Program-made: the position numbers and the translations under genes
Part shown: positions 29,660-40,170 of the stretch, one piece after another
Position numbering within the stretch: the stretch's first letter is position 1
Layout: each line of letters opens with the position of its first letter
The notes under the pieces: model-generated
Databases searched by the model: none
The model's input: the letters and a program-made list of their open reading frames with translations, nothing else
Told to the model about the DNA's origin: nothing
From: an uncultured Thalassolituus sp.
GTDB lineage: Bacteria; Pseudomonadota; Gammaproteobacteria; Pseudomonadales; Oceanobacteraceae
Length of the DNA stretch: 64,000 bases
Assembly (NCBI RefSeq): GCF_950066645.1
Contig: NZ_CATMFB010000019.1
Location: 1 to 64,000 of the forward strand
Direction of reading: 5' to 3'

Positions 29660-30818
29660 GCTGCATCCTGACCCTTAATACGAAAGAAAATTGAAGAATA
29701 GTCGCCAACAAAACGATCGCTATTCTGACAAATATCAACTCAATCACTTCAACTTCAATGTATGCTTCGAAAAAGTAGAGATAGCACATCAAGAGACAGC
29801 TGCAAACTATAGAAATATACATCTGAATAGCAAACCGCCCCGATCTAGCAAGATACAAAGGAGCTATTGCTGAAGCAAATGATAGCGCCCAAACGATGTA
29901 GAAATACCGAAACAACTCAAGGTAGTCAGCTCCTAGTATCAAAGTCACAAATACTTCGGAGAAGACTAACATAAGAGAATAGAGGACAAATAATCCGTAT
30001 AATAATCTTCTGTAATTTACCCCTGAGAAGAAGAAATGCATAACAGGCTGTGTAGCAATCATGACCATACTGTGAACCTGCTTAACAAACAGGTAGATAG
30101 AGAACATTGCAATATCGCTAACAAAGAACATTATAATAAACGTATCGAACTGCTTATTAAACACGCCACAAAAGTTCTGAATAATGTAGACGAATGACGA
30201 CTCTTTAGCACCCACCTTCACCTCACCCCGCAATGGAAGCTTCGAAACTGACCCCAGTACGTAGAAGGCTTTAACAATGGCCTCAAAAGTGCATGCCCCA
30301 GCGCCGAGGTAGAGAAAAAGAAACCCATCGGCACTATAAATGCCAACTATCATTGCTCCATAGTATAACAACCTTGATATAGTCTGAACTTTTGAGTAAT
30401 ACTCCAAGTCACTGTCTTTTACGGTCATTATCTCGAAGATAGGATCGGTCAATTTTATTAGCGATACCACAGAGTGAAATATTAAGAATATCAGCAACTC
30501 AGAGTATGTCTCAGAAACACCATAAGCAATCGCAAAAGCGACAACCAGCCCTACCCCCCTTAGCAAAGACTCACTTACAACAGTCCGATAAAGTAGATCT
30601 TTGGATAGTTGGCTGTTAACAGAAGCATATAGAAATGCCTTCGAAGAAAAGAAAGCAGTAAACGCATTTATATAAAAAGACGAAAGGGCATATAAAGCAT
30701 AGAATTCCTGGCCCCGGTCTTTTATTAACAATAACGAAAGTAGCAAGCCGAGTGGAACAGGCACCCAGTAATGTATTTTTGTAAGAACACCCTTAGGAAG
30801 AAAGGAATTTCTTAGCAT
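29649..30818 (-). CDS. Wzx-like oligosaccharide flippase
   Basis: The 389-residue protein has about ten to twelve hydrophobic helices and scattered charged residues. It has no obvious motif beyond the polysaccharide biosynthesis/MATE-type topology (for example KIHYWVPVPLGLLLSLLLIK). Position between glycosyltransferase genes makes Wzx, the flippase of the lipid-linked repeat unit, the natural call. Sequence similarity within this family is low, so the assignment rests on topology and context. It overlaps both neighbours. Confidence 0.7.
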   Translation of the reverse strand: MLRNSFLPKGVLTKIHYWVPVPLGLLLSLLLIKDRGQEFYALYALSSFYINAFTAFFSSKAFLYASVNSQLSKDLLYRTVVSESLLRGVGLVVAFAIAYGVSETYSELLIFLIFHSVVSLIKLTDPIFEIMTVKDSDLEYYSKVQTISRLLYYGAMIVGIYSADGFLFLYLGAGACTFEAIVKAFYVLGSVSKLPLRGEVKVGAKESSFVYIIQNFCGVFNKQFDTFIIMFFVSDIAMFSIYLFVKQVHSMVMIATQPVMHFFFSGVNYRRLLYGLFVLYSLMLVFSEVFVTLILGADYLELFRYFYIVWALSFASAIAPLYLARSGRFAIQMYISIVCSCLLMCYLYFFEAYIEVEVIELIFVRIAIVLLATILQFSFVLRVRMQHAG

Positions 30819-31797
30819 GCTCTACACCATTATGTGCTTCAACTATAAAGCTTTCCGCCACCTTACCTGGCAGAGGCAGTCGATCAGGATTTTCCGAGAT
30901 ATATGGCACATTGTAGAACCCTGCCAGGTTCTTCAGCTTGTTCCCGTGTGCTGAAACCCAAACGATTTCCGCACCATAGACTGAGGCTACGATCCCACCA
31001 TGAAAGGAATTGCCCACATACAACTTGCAACTTGAGAGCCGCTTAGTAATGCCCTCAACAGAATCCGCCTCGTAAAATTCTCCCCCCACACGCTCAGCTA
31101 ACCTTTGCGACAATTCGTTGGAATCATGATTGAGGCATCGAGCCATATTCTGAACGACTGGAACTAATTTATGCTCTGCTGTATACCAGTTAACAATTGC
31201 TTCGGCTCTATCAAAATAGTTTTCCAGATAACTTTCATTAAAATGAAATATCGCTATATCTTTTTTACCATCTGAGAAGGTATATACATCAGGGGTAATT
31301 AATGCAAAGTCAGGAACTATAACTGGATTCAAGCCATGATCCTTTAACTTTGAGAAAGTTGTATCATCTCTCACACCCAGAAACTCAAGTCTATCCAATT
31401 CTCTGATAGTGGCCTTATCCGCCATATCAATATTTTGCATTCCCACTGACAGTGAAATTGATCTGTCAGATTTGACGAACAACCCTCTAGGTATAGGTAG
31501 TTTTAAGCGCTCAGCAATTCTGTACTTGTAAAAACCATATATACTTTCGCTTTTATACTGAGCTGAAAGTGCTTTGGGAAACAGTTCACCACCGAGATAA
31601 ATATTCTTGGCAGAACAGACCTTGTCAAAGCCGTATATATCACCCTGTACTTTATCAGGTATCAACCCCGTAAGATTTACATGAGATATACCAGGAAATA
31701 CCTTATCAGCTAACAAGCTATATAAAATATCCCCATAATTAAATCTCGAAGAAGTTGCTACGGCCGTATTGGCTTGCTTTATTTTACGATTTATCAC
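30793..31797 (-). CDS. Polysaccharide pyruvyl transferase family protein
   Basis: The 334-residue protein shows the pyruvyl transferase (CsaB-like) pattern. An N-terminal glycine-rich region (SSRFNYGDILYSLLADKVF) is followed by FLGVRDDTTFSKLKDHGLNP and CKLYVGNSFHGGIVASVYGA. It would add a ketal pyruvate from PEP to a sugar of the repeat unit, giving an acidic decoration. The start is GTG with GGTGGA five bases ahead, and it is the first gene of the minus-strand operon. No JUMPstart/ops element was found upstream. Confidence 0.82.
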   Translation of the reverse strand: MINRKIKQANTAVATSSRFNYGDILYSLLADKVFPGISHVNLTGLIPDKVQGDIYGFDKVCSAKNIYLGGELFPKALSAQYKSESIYGFYKYRIAERLKLPIPRGLFVKSDRSISLSVGMQNIDMADKATIRELDRLEFLGVRDDTTFSKLKDHGLNPVIVPDFALITPDVYTFSDGKKDIAIFHFNESYLENYFDRAEAIVNWYTAEHKLVPVVQNMARCLNHDSNELSQRLAERVGGEFYEADSVEGITKRLSSCKLYVGNSFHGGIVASVYGAEIVWVSAHGNKLKNLAGFYNVPYISENPDRLPLPGKVAESFIVEAHNGVEHAKKFLSS

Positions 31798-31874
31798 TTG
31801 TATCCACCAAAACTACTGACATTCGGACACCGTCGCGGTCAAGCAGTGTCAGACTCTGAATTCACCCGAAATAG

Positions 31875-32570
31875 TTAACATACGGTTTTGTATATCGACT
31901 CACAGGCTTCAGCGGGATATAAAGAGCTCGTTACCGGCCTCCCAATTACCATATAATCTACACCAGCTTCCACGGCCTCCCTAGGAGTCATTACACGCTT
32001 CTGATCACCAATATCCGCCCCCTCCGGTCTGATTCCCGGGGTAACGGTCAGAAACCCAGGACCACAAACGTCACGGATTAAAGAAACCTCTCGGGCAGAA
32101 CACACAACCCCATCCATACCCGAAGACTGAGCCAGCTTTGCTAATCGCTCAACCTGAACCATTGGTTCGATATCAAGGCCAATACCAGCAAGGTCGCACT
32201 GCTCCATAGAAGTCAGCACGGTAACGCCGATCAACAAAGGCTTATGCGACTTCTTTTCAAGCTCATTTCGCGCAGCTTCCATCATTCGCTGCCCACCGGA
32301 TGCGTGGACATTCACCATCCAGACACCAAGGTCTGCGGCAACACCAACGGCTTTTGCACAGGTATTTGGAATATCGTGAAATTTAAGATCGAGGAATACT
32401 TCGTAATTACGCTTGTGCAATTCTTCAAGAATCGCCGGACCCGTTGCCGTGTAGAGCTCTTTTCCTACCTTAACGCGGCAGAGGTCAGGATCGAGCTGGT
32501 CAGCCATGGCAAGCGCCTGGTCCATTGAGGGGAAATCAAGAGCAACAACAATGGGAGATGTAGTGGTCAT
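31875..32570 (-). CDS. pyrF: Orotidine 5'-phosphate decarboxylase
   Basis: PyrF makes UMP from OMP. The 231-residue protein shows the catalytic motif [12 protein letters not shown] (Asp-Lys-x-x-Asp), the N-terminal [13 protein letters not shown], and [17 protein letters not shown] at the phosphate-binding loop. It overlaps lapB by four bases (ATGA), as in many gammaproteobacteria where pyrF follows lapB. Downstream, its 3' end meets the polysaccharide operon on the same strand. Confidence 0.97.
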   Translation of the reverse strand: MTTTSPIVVALDFPSMDQALAMADQLDPDLCRVKVGKELYTATGPAILEELHKRNYEVFLDLKFHDIPNTCAKAVGVAADLGVWMVNVHASGGQRMMEAARNELEKKSHKPLLIGVTVLTSMEQCDLAGIGLDIEPMVQVERLAKLAQSSGMDGVVCSAREVSLIRDVCGPGFLTVTPGIRPEGADIGDQKRVMTPREAVEAGVDYMVIGRPVTSSLYPAEACESIYKTVC

Positions 32571-33745
32571 AAATCAGGCTTCGATAACGGCGGCTGCGGA
32601 ACGTACGCCCTTACCGATGCCCAGTCTTTACAGCTGGGGCAGCGCCAATGCGGCTCCTTAGCTTTAAATCCACAATTTGAACAGACGAACTTGGGCTCGG
32701 CTGCAACGATGCGGCGGAGAATATCATAGACCGTCATTAACTGCGACTTATCGAGCTGCTGGCGATGCTCAACGACGAGCTCAGCCAGAGCGAGAAACCC
32801 TTGATTGGAAGGAATTTTCTGAAGCTCAACTAACAGAGAAGTAACCGCCTCTCCGCCTTTATTCTGACTGGCCATCGCTTCGACGCATGCGATCAGAGCC
32901 GGCATATAGTGGCTTTCTTCCCACTGCTTCCTCAGGTGCTCACGAAGACCCGGAATATCACCGATATTCTGGAACGACTTAACCAGATTATCCAGAATAC
33001 GGACCACAGCCTGCCTGTCCACTTCAGCCGCACGCAGATAACAGCGTACAGCTTCTCTGAACTCCCCTTGGCCAAATGCGAGATCACCCAGAACAACAAA
33101 CGCTCTGGCGCAACGGGTATCAATTTTGAGTGCCTGTTTACACAGCTTCTGAGATTCCAGGTAATCGGCCCGTTTTAGACTTCTCTCAGCAAGCTCACAT
33201 GCCGCGTGTGACACCCTCTGATTCAGTGACTGATGTCCCGGCAGCTTCCTGGCTTGATACAGCTCCAGAATCGCGCCCCACTCCCCCTCTTCCTCAAGCA
33301 ATTCAACCAGATGAACAGCAGCCTCATCAGCAACGTGGCCTTTTCCTTCGAGCAACTCCCGGAGAATACTTTCAGCACGATCCAGAAGTCCGGCATACGA
33401 GTAATCAAGCGCCAGTTCAAGTTGAATGGAATGCATTGCACTGCGTTCAAGGTCTGGCCGGGCAAACAGTCGTTGATGCAGGTGGGTCGCCCGGTCCAGC
33501 TCGCCCTTGTCTCTCAGGCTCCTGCCCAGCTTCAGAAAAAGATCCATCGAACCATCGTCGATCTGTTCAATGTTGAGAAGTTTTTCCAGGGAAAGGTCGT
33601 TACTTTCAGCAAGCAGATAGTCGACACTCGGAATCCAGTCGGGGTATTCCGGTAGCTTTGATTGGGTGGCGTATCGATAGCCCAGGGTCCAGCCAAGTGC
33701 GACGCCGGCTAACAGAAGAATGTATATAAGCGCAGAATCAGGCAT
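32567..33745 (-). CDS. lapB: LPS assembly regulator LapB (YciM)
   Basis: LapB is an inner-membrane-anchored TPR protein that, with FtsH, sets LpxC levels and thus LPS synthesis. The 392-residue protein has an N-terminal anchor ([21 protein letters not shown]), many TPR motifs from about residue 60 to 330, and a C-terminal rubredoxin-type metal site, [18 protein letters not shown]. The architecture and length match. Its usual partner gene lapA is not next to it; ihfB precedes it directly by 74 bases. Confidence 0.95.
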   Translation of the reverse strand: MPDSALIYILLLAGVALGWTLGYRYATQSKLPEYPDWIPSVDYLLAESNDLSLEKLLNIEQIDDGSMDLFLKLGRSLRDKGELDRATHLHQRLFARPDLERSAMHSIQLELALDYSYAGLLDRAESILRELLEGKGHVADEAAVHLVELLEEEGEWGAILELYQARKLPGHQSLNQRVSHAACELAERSLKRADYLESQKLCKQALKIDTRCARAFVVLGDLAFGQGEFREAVRCYLRAAEVDRQAVVRILDNLVKSFQNIGDIPGLREHLRKQWEESHYMPALIACVEAMASQNKGGEAVTSLLVELQKIPSNQGFLALAELVVEHRQQLDKSQLMTVYDILRRIVAAEPKFVCSNCGFKAKEPHWRCPSCKDWASVRAYVPQPPLSKPDL

Positions 33746-33819
33746 CTGTTATCCCTGGCATATCTGCCTGGAAATGACTTTCAGATTATAGATACAGACC
33801 ACCTGAACAGAGGGGTGGT

Positions 33820-34125
33820 TCAATGAGTCGTCCCACCCTCATCGAGGCCATCATTCACCTGATCCCGCAATTCTTTTCCGGGCTTAAAGTGAGGGACAAA
33901 CTTACCTTTCAGCTCCACCGTTTCTCCCGTTTTTGGGTTACGCCCCGTTCGTGGAGCACGATAATGAAGTGAAAAACTGCCAAATCCACGTATCTCAATA
34001 CGATCACCCGATGACAATGTCTGCGACATATGATCCAGCAACGTCTTTACGGCAAGCTCGACATCTTTAGCTGACAGCTGTGGCTGACGACTGACTATCT
34101 TCTCGATCAGTTCAGATTTCGTCAT
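33820..34125 (-). CDS. ihfB: Integration host factor beta subunit
   Basis: IHF beta forms, with IhfA, a DNA-bending nucleoid protein. The 101-residue protein starts [15 protein letters not shown] and has the HU/IHF DNA-arm region with [26 protein letters not shown] precedes the ATG. It is downstream of rpsA as in E. coli, and a possible IHF site lies in its leader. Confidence 0.97.
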   Translation of the reverse strand: MTKSELIEKIVSRQPQLSAKDVELAVKTLLDHMSQTLSSGDRIEIRGFGSFSLHYRAPRTGRNPKTGETVELKGKFVPHFKPGKELRDQVNDGLDEGGTTH

Positions 34126-34169
34126 GACTTTCCCTCCATGAGAACGTAGCTCAGCAATAAAACCAACTA

Positions 34170-34182
34170 AATCATGCAGTTA
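34170..34182. promoter_or_regulatory. Candidate IHF-binding site in the ihfB leader
   Basis: AATCATGCAGTTA differs from the IHF consensus WATCAANNNNTTR at one position and lies 44 bases upstream of the ihfB ATG. ihfB (himD) is autoregulated in E. coli, so a site here is plausible. A nearby CTTGTC/GACAAG inverted repeat lies at 34184-34208. Confidence 0.3.
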
Positions 34183-34253
34183 GCTTGTCACTTTTGCAAG
34201 AAGACAAGTGCATTTTATGAACAATCTTCGCCAAAAAGCCGCTCTTCAGGCAC

Positions 34254-34278
34254 AAAAAAACCCGCCGGAGCGGGTTTT
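34254..34278 (-). terminator. Rho-independent terminator of rpsA
   Basis: On the minus strand CCCGCTCCGGCGGG folds as a short GC stem flanked by AAAA and followed by seven T residues. It sits 32 bases after the rpsA stop, so the rpsA transcript ends before ihfB. Confidence 0.88.
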
Positions 34279-34309
34279 CTTAATCAAAGCACTGATATCA
34301 GGGCTAAGA

Positions 34310-35992
34310 TCAGTCTTTCTGGTTGAGCTGCTCTTTGATCAGGTCACCAATGGTGGTAGGACCAGTCATCTCAGCTTCAGCCTTAGCACGCTGCTCTTTC
34401 AGAGCTTCTTTGTCTGCAACAGCGTCTTTCGCCTTAACGGACAGGCTGATTACGCGGTTCTTGCGATCAACAGAAGTGATAACGGCTTCAACACTATCGC
34501 CTTCGTTGAGTACGTTACGTGCATCTTCAACCTTATCGCGGCTGATCTCAGACGCTTTCAGAGTTGCTTCAACACCCGCAGCGATTTCAACAGTAGCCGC
34601 TTTCGCATCAACTGCGATCACTTTACCGTTAACCAGAGTGCCTTTGTCGTTCTCTGCAACATACTCAGAGAAAGGATCGCTTTCCAGCTGCTTCACACCC
34701 AGAGAGATACGCTCGCGCTCTGGATCGATAGACAGGATAACGGTTTCCAGCTCGTCGCCTTTCTTGTAGTTGCGAACGGCTTCTTCACCAGTGTCGTTCC
34801 AGGAGATGTCAGACAGGTGAACCAGACCGTCGATACCGCCGTCCAGACCAATAAAGATACCGAAGTCAGTGATTGACTTAATCTTACCGGAGATCTTATC
34901 GCCCTTGTTGAACTTAGTACCGAACTCTTCCCATGGGTTCATGGTGCACTGCTTGATACCCAGTGAAATACGACGACGCTCTTCATCAATGTCCAGAACC
35001 ATAACTTCCACTTCGTCGCCAACCTGTACGACTTTGCTTGGGTGGATGTTCTTGTTAGTCCAATCCATTTCAGAAACGTGTACCAGACCTTCAACACCCT
35101 CTTCCAGCTCTGCGAAGCAGCCGTAATCAGTCAGGTTAGTAACACGTGCTTTGACGCGTGCGTTTTCTGGGTAACGTTCGTTGATGTTCACCCATGGATC
35201 ATCGCCCAGCTGCTTCAGACCCAGAGAAACGCGGTTACGCTCGCGGTCGAACTTCAGGACTTTAACGTCAATCTCGTCACCAACAGCAACGATTTCGCTT
35301 GGGTGCTTGATACGCTTCCAAGCCATATCAGTGATGTGCAGCAGGCCGTCAACACCGCCCAGATCTACGAATGCACCGTAGTCGGTCAGGTTCTTAACGA
35401 TACCCTTAACAGACTGACCTTCCTGCAGGTTAGCCAGCAGCTCTTCACGTTCCTGGCTGTTAGCAGCTTCCAGAACGGCACGACGGGAAACAACAACGTT
35501 GTTACGCTTAGCGTCGAGCTTGATTACCTTAAACTCCAGCTCTTTGCCTTCCAGGTGCGCAGTGTCGCGTACTGGACGAACGTCAACCAGGGAGCCTGGC
35601 AGGAACGCACGGATGTTTTTCAGGTCAACAGTGAAGCCACCTTTAACCTTGCCGTTGATAACACCGATAACCATTTCATCAGCTTCAAAGGCTTTTTCCA
35701 GCTCTTTCCAGCTTTCAGCGCGCTTAGCTTTTTCACGAGACAGTTTGGTTTCACCGAAGCCATCTTCTACAGCTTCCAGAGAAACGTAAGTTTCGTCACC
35801 AACAGCAACTTCCAGTTCGCCTTTTTCGTTCAGGAACTGGCTGCGTGGGATAACGGCTTCTGATTTCAGACCGGAGTTAACAGTTACCCAATCGCTATCG
35901 ATATCCACTACGGTACCAACAACAATTGAGCCTGGTTTCATGTCCAGTTCTTTAAGGGATTCTTCAAATAATTCAGCAAAGCTTTCGCTCAT
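34310..35992 (-). CDS. rpsA: 30S ribosomal protein S1
   Basis: S1 binds mRNA leaders and helps initiate translation. The 560-residue protein has six S1 (OB-fold) repeats. Repeats 3 to 6 carry GLVH- or GLLH-type motifs ([43 protein letters not shown]). The start [12 protein letters not shown] matches the family. An in-frame ATG six codons upstream (36010) has a good AGGAG site eight bases before it, so a longer form is possible. It sits between cmk and ihfB. Confidence 0.97.
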   Translation of the reverse strand: MSESFAELFEESLKELDMKPGSIVVGTVVDIDSDWVTVNSGLKSEAVIPRSQFLNEKGELEVAVGDETYVSLEAVEDGFGETKLSREKAKRAESWKELEKAFEADEMVIGVINGKVKGGFTVDLKNIRAFLPGSLVDVRPVRDTAHLEGKELEFKVIKLDAKRNNVVVSRRAVLEAANSQEREELLANLQEGQSVKGIVKNLTDYGAFVDLGGVDGLLHITDMAWKRIKHPSEIVAVGDEIDVKVLKFDRERNRVSLGLKQLGDDPWVNINERYPENARVKARVTNLTDYGCFAELEEGVEGLVHVSEMDWTNKNIHPSKVVQVGDEVEVMVLDIDEERRRISLGIKQCTMNPWEEFGTKFNKGDKISGKIKSITDFGIFIGLDGGIDGLVHLSDISWNDTGEEAVRNYKKGDELETVILSIDPERERISLGVKQLESDPFSEYVAENDKGTLVNGKVIAVDAKAATVEIAAGVEATLKASEISRDKVEDARNVLNEGDSVEAVITSVDRKNRVISLSVKAKDAVADKEALKEQRAKAEAEMTGPTTIGDLIKEQLNQKD

Positions 35993-36129
35993 GGTATGCA
36001 CCTGTCTCATAAAGCACGCTCCTATACGGAGTTCGCGCTGCCCAGACTGCCAGTCACCTGGGGTTAGTTAATAATAAAACGCTCTGCACGACTTCCATCG
36101 GGAAGCTGGCATATACAGAGGTTTTAATC

Positions 36130-36816
36130 TCAGATCAGTCCTGCTTGGCGGACCAGCGTCAGGATTTCTTCGCGGACGTCCTCAATCGTCATTGAGGTGC
36201 TGTCGATCACTGTCGCGTCAGTCGCTGGGCGCAATGGAGCAACAGCACGGTTGCTGTCACGTTCATCACGAACCCGGATGTCTTCGATAAGGGCGGGCAA
36301 ACTAGCATTTATGCCCTTTTCAGTCAACTGTTTATAGCGACGCTGACCGCGTTCTTCGGCAGAGGCAGTCAGGAAAATTTTGATTTCAGCATCAGTAAAG
36401 ACAACCGTCCCCATATCGCGGCCATCCGCAACCAGGCCCGGGGCCTGACGGAAATCGCGCTGACGCTGCAGCAGGGCTTCGCGCACTTTCGGCAGCGCTG
36501 CGACCTGAGAGGCCAGACTACCAACTTCTTCTGTACGGATCGTCGTGGTTACATCGTCACCTTCAAGAATGACACGAACACCTTGAGAGGTAGGCTCAAA
36601 ACGCACATCCAGACCAGCCGCCACATCAGCAACAGCAGCTTCATCATCAAGAGTCAGGCCTTTACGGTCAGCAGCAAGACCGGTGATACGGTACAGCGCA
36701 CCGCTGTCCAGCAAGTGCCAGCCCAGCGTTTCAGCAAGAATAGCGCACACTGTTCCTTTGCCTGCCCCTGAAGGTCCGTCAACGGTGATAACGACAGAAG
36801 CGTTGTTATTACTCAT
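36130..36816 (-). CDS. cmk: Cytidylate kinase
   Basis: Cmk phosphorylates CMP and dCMP. The 228-residue protein has the P-loop [14 protein letters not shown], the CMP-binding stretch [20 protein letters not shown], and [10 protein letters not shown]. Its ATG lies within the end of the tyrA-aroA fusion gene (eight-base overlap). It is upstream of rpsA, the standard arrangement. Confidence 0.97.
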   Translation of the reverse strand: MSNNNASVVITVDGPSGAGKGTVCAILAETLGWHLLDSGALYRITGLAADRKGLTLDDEAAVADVAAGLDVRFEPTSQGVRVILEGDDVTTTIRTEEVGSLASQVAALPKVREALLQRQRDFRQAPGLVADGRDMGTVVFTDAEIKIFLTASAEERGQRRYKQLTEKGINASLPALIEDIRVRDERDSNRAVAPLRPATDATVIDSTSMTIEDVREEILTLVRQAGLI

Positions 36817-39046
36817 CGCCGGATTCCACCTGCAGGTTTACGCCGCAGTCCGAAGCGAGCTCGACGAAGCCCGGGAACGACGTGGCCACGTTGGCGCAAT
36901 CACGGATAACAACAGGAGCACTTGCTCGCAGCGACGCCATCGCAAAACTCATCGCAATACGGTGATCATGCTGACTGTCGATCTCACCGCCACCAAAGCT
37001 ACCTTCAGCGCCAAAGCCGTGAATCACAGCACCGTCTTCTGTACCCACGGCATTAACACCCAGAGTCACCATGCCATCGACCATGGCCTGAATACGGTCG
37101 CTTTCTTTAACACGCAGTTCTTCTGCACCCGTGAGGATAGTCTCACCTTCAGCGCAGGCCGCTGCAATAAAGATCGCCGGGAATTCATCAATCGCCAGCG
37201 GCACCTGATCTTCAGGAATATGAATGCCTTTCAGCTGGGCGGAACGGATACGGATATCAGCCACTGGCTCACCGCCCACTTCGCGCTCATTCAGCACATC
37301 GATATTGCCACCCATCGCACGAAGAATATTGATCACGCCAATACGGGTCGGGTTGATGCCGACGTGCTCGAGGGTAATGTCAGAGCCCGGCATAATGCTG
37401 GCGCCAACCATAAAGAACGCTGCCGAAGAAATATCAGAAGGCACGTCGATTTCAGTTGCCGTCAGCTCGCCACCGGAACGCAGAGTGACCTTATTACCCT
37501 CTACAGTCACGTCATAACCAAAACCACGCAACATACGCTCGGTATGATCACGCGTTGGCGCAGGCTCAGTCACAGAGGTTTCGCCTTCAGCATACAGACC
37601 CGCCAGCAGCACGCAGCTTTTCACCTGAGCACTCGCCATTGGCAGGTCGTAATGAATGCCTTTGAGTGGGCTGCCGCCTTTCACCTTAATCGGTGGGCGA
37701 CCTGCTTCTGCGGTATCGACAATCGCGCCCATTAAGGCCAGCGGATCAGCTACGCGACCCATAGGACGCTTGGACAATGACTCATCGCCGGTCATTTCTA
37801 CGTCGAATGCCTGACCTGCCATCAGACCAGCCAGCAAACGCATCGAAGTACCTGAGTTACCCAAATACAGCGCATTTGGTGGCGCCTGCAGACCATGCAG
37901 ACCGACACCATGAATGGTGACGCGTCCGCGATGCGGCCCTTCAATCACGACCCCCATATCACGGAATGCCTGCAGGGTTGCAAGGCTATCTTCACCCTCA
38001 AGGAAGCCAGTGACTTCCGTAGTACCATTTGCCAGAGAGCCCAGCATGATTGAGCGGTGCGAGATTGATTTGTCACCCGGCACACGGAAGCTGCCAGACA
38101 GCGCCTTGCCAGGGTTCGCAATGTAAGAAATAGAAGCTGTTTTCATAGGTTCAACATAGGCCCGACGGGCAAGTATCTTAGAAAAATGATCACGCGCGGA
38201 TTTCGCCCGGGTCAGCACACCCATTACAAAGGTGCTGTCGCCCTGCTCTATCGCAGCACGCAGAAAAGCCAGGTCGTGACTGAACAGATCCAGCGTCTTC
38301 AGAATCTGGTCTTTGTTGGCTCCGAAAATATCACGCCACATGACCGGACTACTGGCGGCAATACGCGTAAAATCGCGGAAGCCACCGGCAGCATAGTTAA
38401 AAATTTCTTTGTTTTCATGACTGTTGGCCAAGGTATCGACCAGCGAGTACGCCAACAGATGTGGCAAATGACTCGTCGCTGCGAGCACTTCATCGTGATG
38501 CGACACGCTCATGTGCTCAAGATCAGCACCCACTGCCGTCCATGCATCGCGAACGAGAGCCAGGGCCTCTTTTGAGGTATGTGGTTCAGGGGTAATAATT
38601 ACCTTATGGCGAACATACAGATTCTCGTCCGCCGCCATCACACCACTACGCTCAGATCCAGCAATCGGGTGTCCCAGAACAAAACGCGGGAAGCCCTTAC
38701 CGAACACCGCAGCCACATCGGTAGCGACAGAGCCCTTCACCGAGCCAACGTCTGTAATCACGGTATGCTCAGCGATATGAGCTCGGATGCTTTCCAGAAC
38801 GGGTCTCATCGCCATAATCGGCACAGACACAATCACCAGATCAGCATTCTGAACCACTGCGCCAATATCTTCGCTGTAGCTGTCGATCAAGCCTTCTGAC
38901 AAGGCCAGCTGCATTGAATCAAGATTGCGGTCATAACCGCGCACCTCGTCAACACAGCCGCGCACACGCAATGCCTTAATCCAGGAACAACCAATCAGTC
39001 CCAGACCAATAACGGCAATACGTGGAATCTGAATTCGTTTACTCAA
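36809..39046 (-). CDS. aroA: Fused prephenate/arogenate dehydrogenase and EPSP synthase (TyrA-AroA)
   Basis: One 745-residue product joins two aromatic-pathway enzymes. Residues about 1-290 are TyrA-like: the NAD motif [17 protein letters not shown], then [16 protein letters not shown] and [13 protein letters not shown]. From about 300 the EPSP synthase begins ([20 protein letters not shown], then [15 protein letters not shown] and the late [10 protein letters not shown]). Similar fusions exist in Pseudomonas and relatives. It overlaps hisC by four bases at its 5' end and cmk by eight at its 3' end. Symbol aroA is used; the N domain is tyrA-like. Confidence 0.95.
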   Translation of the reverse strand: MSKRIQIPRIAVIGLGLIGCSWIKALRVRGCVDEVRGYDRNLDSMQLALSEGLIDSYSEDIGAVVQNADLVIVSVPIMAMRPVLESIRAHIAEHTVITDVGSVKGSVATDVAAVFGKGFPRFVLGHPIAGSERSGVMAADENLYVRHKVIITPEPHTSKEALALVRDAWTAVGADLEHMSVSHHDEVLAATSHLPHLLAYSLVDTLANSHENKEIFNYAAGGFRDFTRIAASSPVMWRDIFGANKDQILKTLDLFSHDLAFLRAAIEQGDSTFVMGVLTRAKSARDHFSKILARRAYVEPMKTASISYIANPGKALSGSFRVPGDKSISHRSIMLGSLANGTTEVTGFLEGEDSLATLQAFRDMGVVIEGPHRGRVTIHGVGLHGLQAPPNALYLGNSGTSMRLLAGLMAGQAFDVEMTGDESLSKRPMGRVADPLALMGAIVDTAEAGRPPIKVKGGSPLKGIHYDLPMASAQVKSCVLLAGLYAEGETSVTEPAPTRDHTERMLRGFGYDVTVEGNKVTLRSGGELTATEIDVPSDISSAAFFMVGASIMPGSDITLEHVGINPTRIGVINILRAMGGNIDVLNEREVGGEPVADIRIRSAQLKGIHIPEDQVPLAIDEFPAIFIAAACAEGETILTGAEELRVKESDRIQAMVDGMVTLGVNAVGTEDGAVIHGFGAEGSFGGGEIDSQHDHRIAMSFAMASLRASAPVVIRDCANVATSFPGFVELASDCGVNLQVESGDE

Positions 39047-40161
39047 GACAGAACCGTTTTCAGCGCACTGATAAAGGTTTGATTTTCTGCTTCTGTACCA
39101 ATGGATACACGCAGATACTCAGGCATTTCGTAGTTCGCTACCGGGCGCACAATGACGCCTTCACGCAGCAGGCCGTTATAAACATCCATCGCATTTACGC
39201 CAGCAGGCACTTTAAAGCTGATGAAGTTACCCACGGACGGAATGTAAGAAAGCCCCATATCATTGAATGCGCTGGTCAGGTAGGCCATACCCGCATCATT
39301 GAGTGCGATGCTTTCTTTGACATACTCCTCATCGAGGAGTGTCGCATTAGCCGCCGCAAGCGCAAACGAATCAACATTGAACGGCGGGCGGACACGATTC
39401 ATCAGATCAGCCAGTTCAGGGCTCGATACACCATAGCCCACACGCAATGACGCAAGACCGTAGGCTTTGGAGAAAGTACGGGTAACGACAAGGTTAGGGT
39501 AATCATTCAACAGACTGATGCCGTCTGGATAGTCCGCTTCGTGTACGTATTCAAAATACGCTTCATCCAGAAGTACGATGACATGCTCCGGTACCTTATT
39601 GAGGAAGTTAAGCAGCTCATCGCGGGTATTCCAGGTGCCGGTGGGATTATTCGGGTTCGTCACAAACACGATACGAGTGCGGTCATTGATATCCGCAGCC
39701 ATTGCATCAAGATCGTGACCGAAATCTTTCGCCGGTGTGACAATGCTTTCCGCGCCGACCATTTTCGCAACGAGGCCATAGATCGCAAAGGCATGCTGCG
39801 AAAATACGACGTTGTCGCCGTCGTTAACAAACACACGAACGATAAAATCGAGAATATCGCTGGAGCCATTGCCGAGCGTGATCTGTTCCGGGCAAATCGA
39901 GAGCTTTTCGCTCAACGTTTTCTTCACCACGAAGCCGGCACCATCTGGATAACGCGTGAGATCAGCTAATTCCGCTTTGATCGCTTCTAACGCCTTAGGG
40001 CTTGGGCCCATAGGATTTTCGTTACTGGCAAGCTTAACAATGTCTGACTCGTTCAGACCCAGCTCACGTGCCAGTTCATCAATTGGCTTACCTGGCTGAT
40101 AAGGACGCAGTGAACGAACACCTTCTACTGCCAGTTCAGAAAAATTTACAGCCACTATCAT
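39043..40161 (-). CDS. hisC: Histidinol-phosphate aminotransferase
   Basis: HisC is a PLP enzyme of histidine synthesis; paralogues in this context also serve aromatic amino acids. The 372-residue protein has KLASNENPMGPSPKALEAIK, the aspartate VIVLLDEAYFEYV and the PLP-lysine stretch TRTFSKAYGLASLRVGYG. Its place between pheA and the tyrA-aroA fusion suggests a role as aromatic aminotransferase as well. The ATG at 40161 has GAGG only three bases upstream; a GTG two codons later has better spacing. Confidence 0.92.
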   Translation of the reverse strand: MIVAVNFSELAVEGVRSLRPYQPGKPIDELARELGLNESDIVKLASNENPMGPSPKALEAIKAELADLTRYPDGAGFVVKKTLSEKLSICPEQITLGNGSSDILDFIVRVFVNDGDNVVFSQHAFAIYGLVAKMVGAESIVTPAKDFGHDLDAMAADINDRTRIVFVTNPNNPTGTWNTRDELLNFLNKVPEHVIVLLDEAYFEYVHEADYPDGISLLNDYPNLVVTRTFSKAYGLASLRVGYGVSSPELADLMNRVRPPFNVDSFALAAANATLLDEEYVKESIALNDAGMAYLTSAFNDMGLSYIPSVGNFISFKVPAGVNAMDVYNGLLREGVIVRPVANYEMPEYLRVSIGTEAENQTFISALKTVLS

Positions 40162-40170
40162 TAACCTCTA

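Noticed and set aside
20643-31800. Genomic island inserted at tRNA-Asn
   Set aside because: The polysaccharide locus lies next to tRNA-Asn, but there is no integrase and no second copy of the tRNA 3' end near 31.8 kb.
31798-31874. JUMPstart/ops element before the polysaccharide operon
   Set aside because: No GGCGGTAG is present on the relevant strand in this gap; only a 5-bp GACAC/GTGTC repeat is visible.
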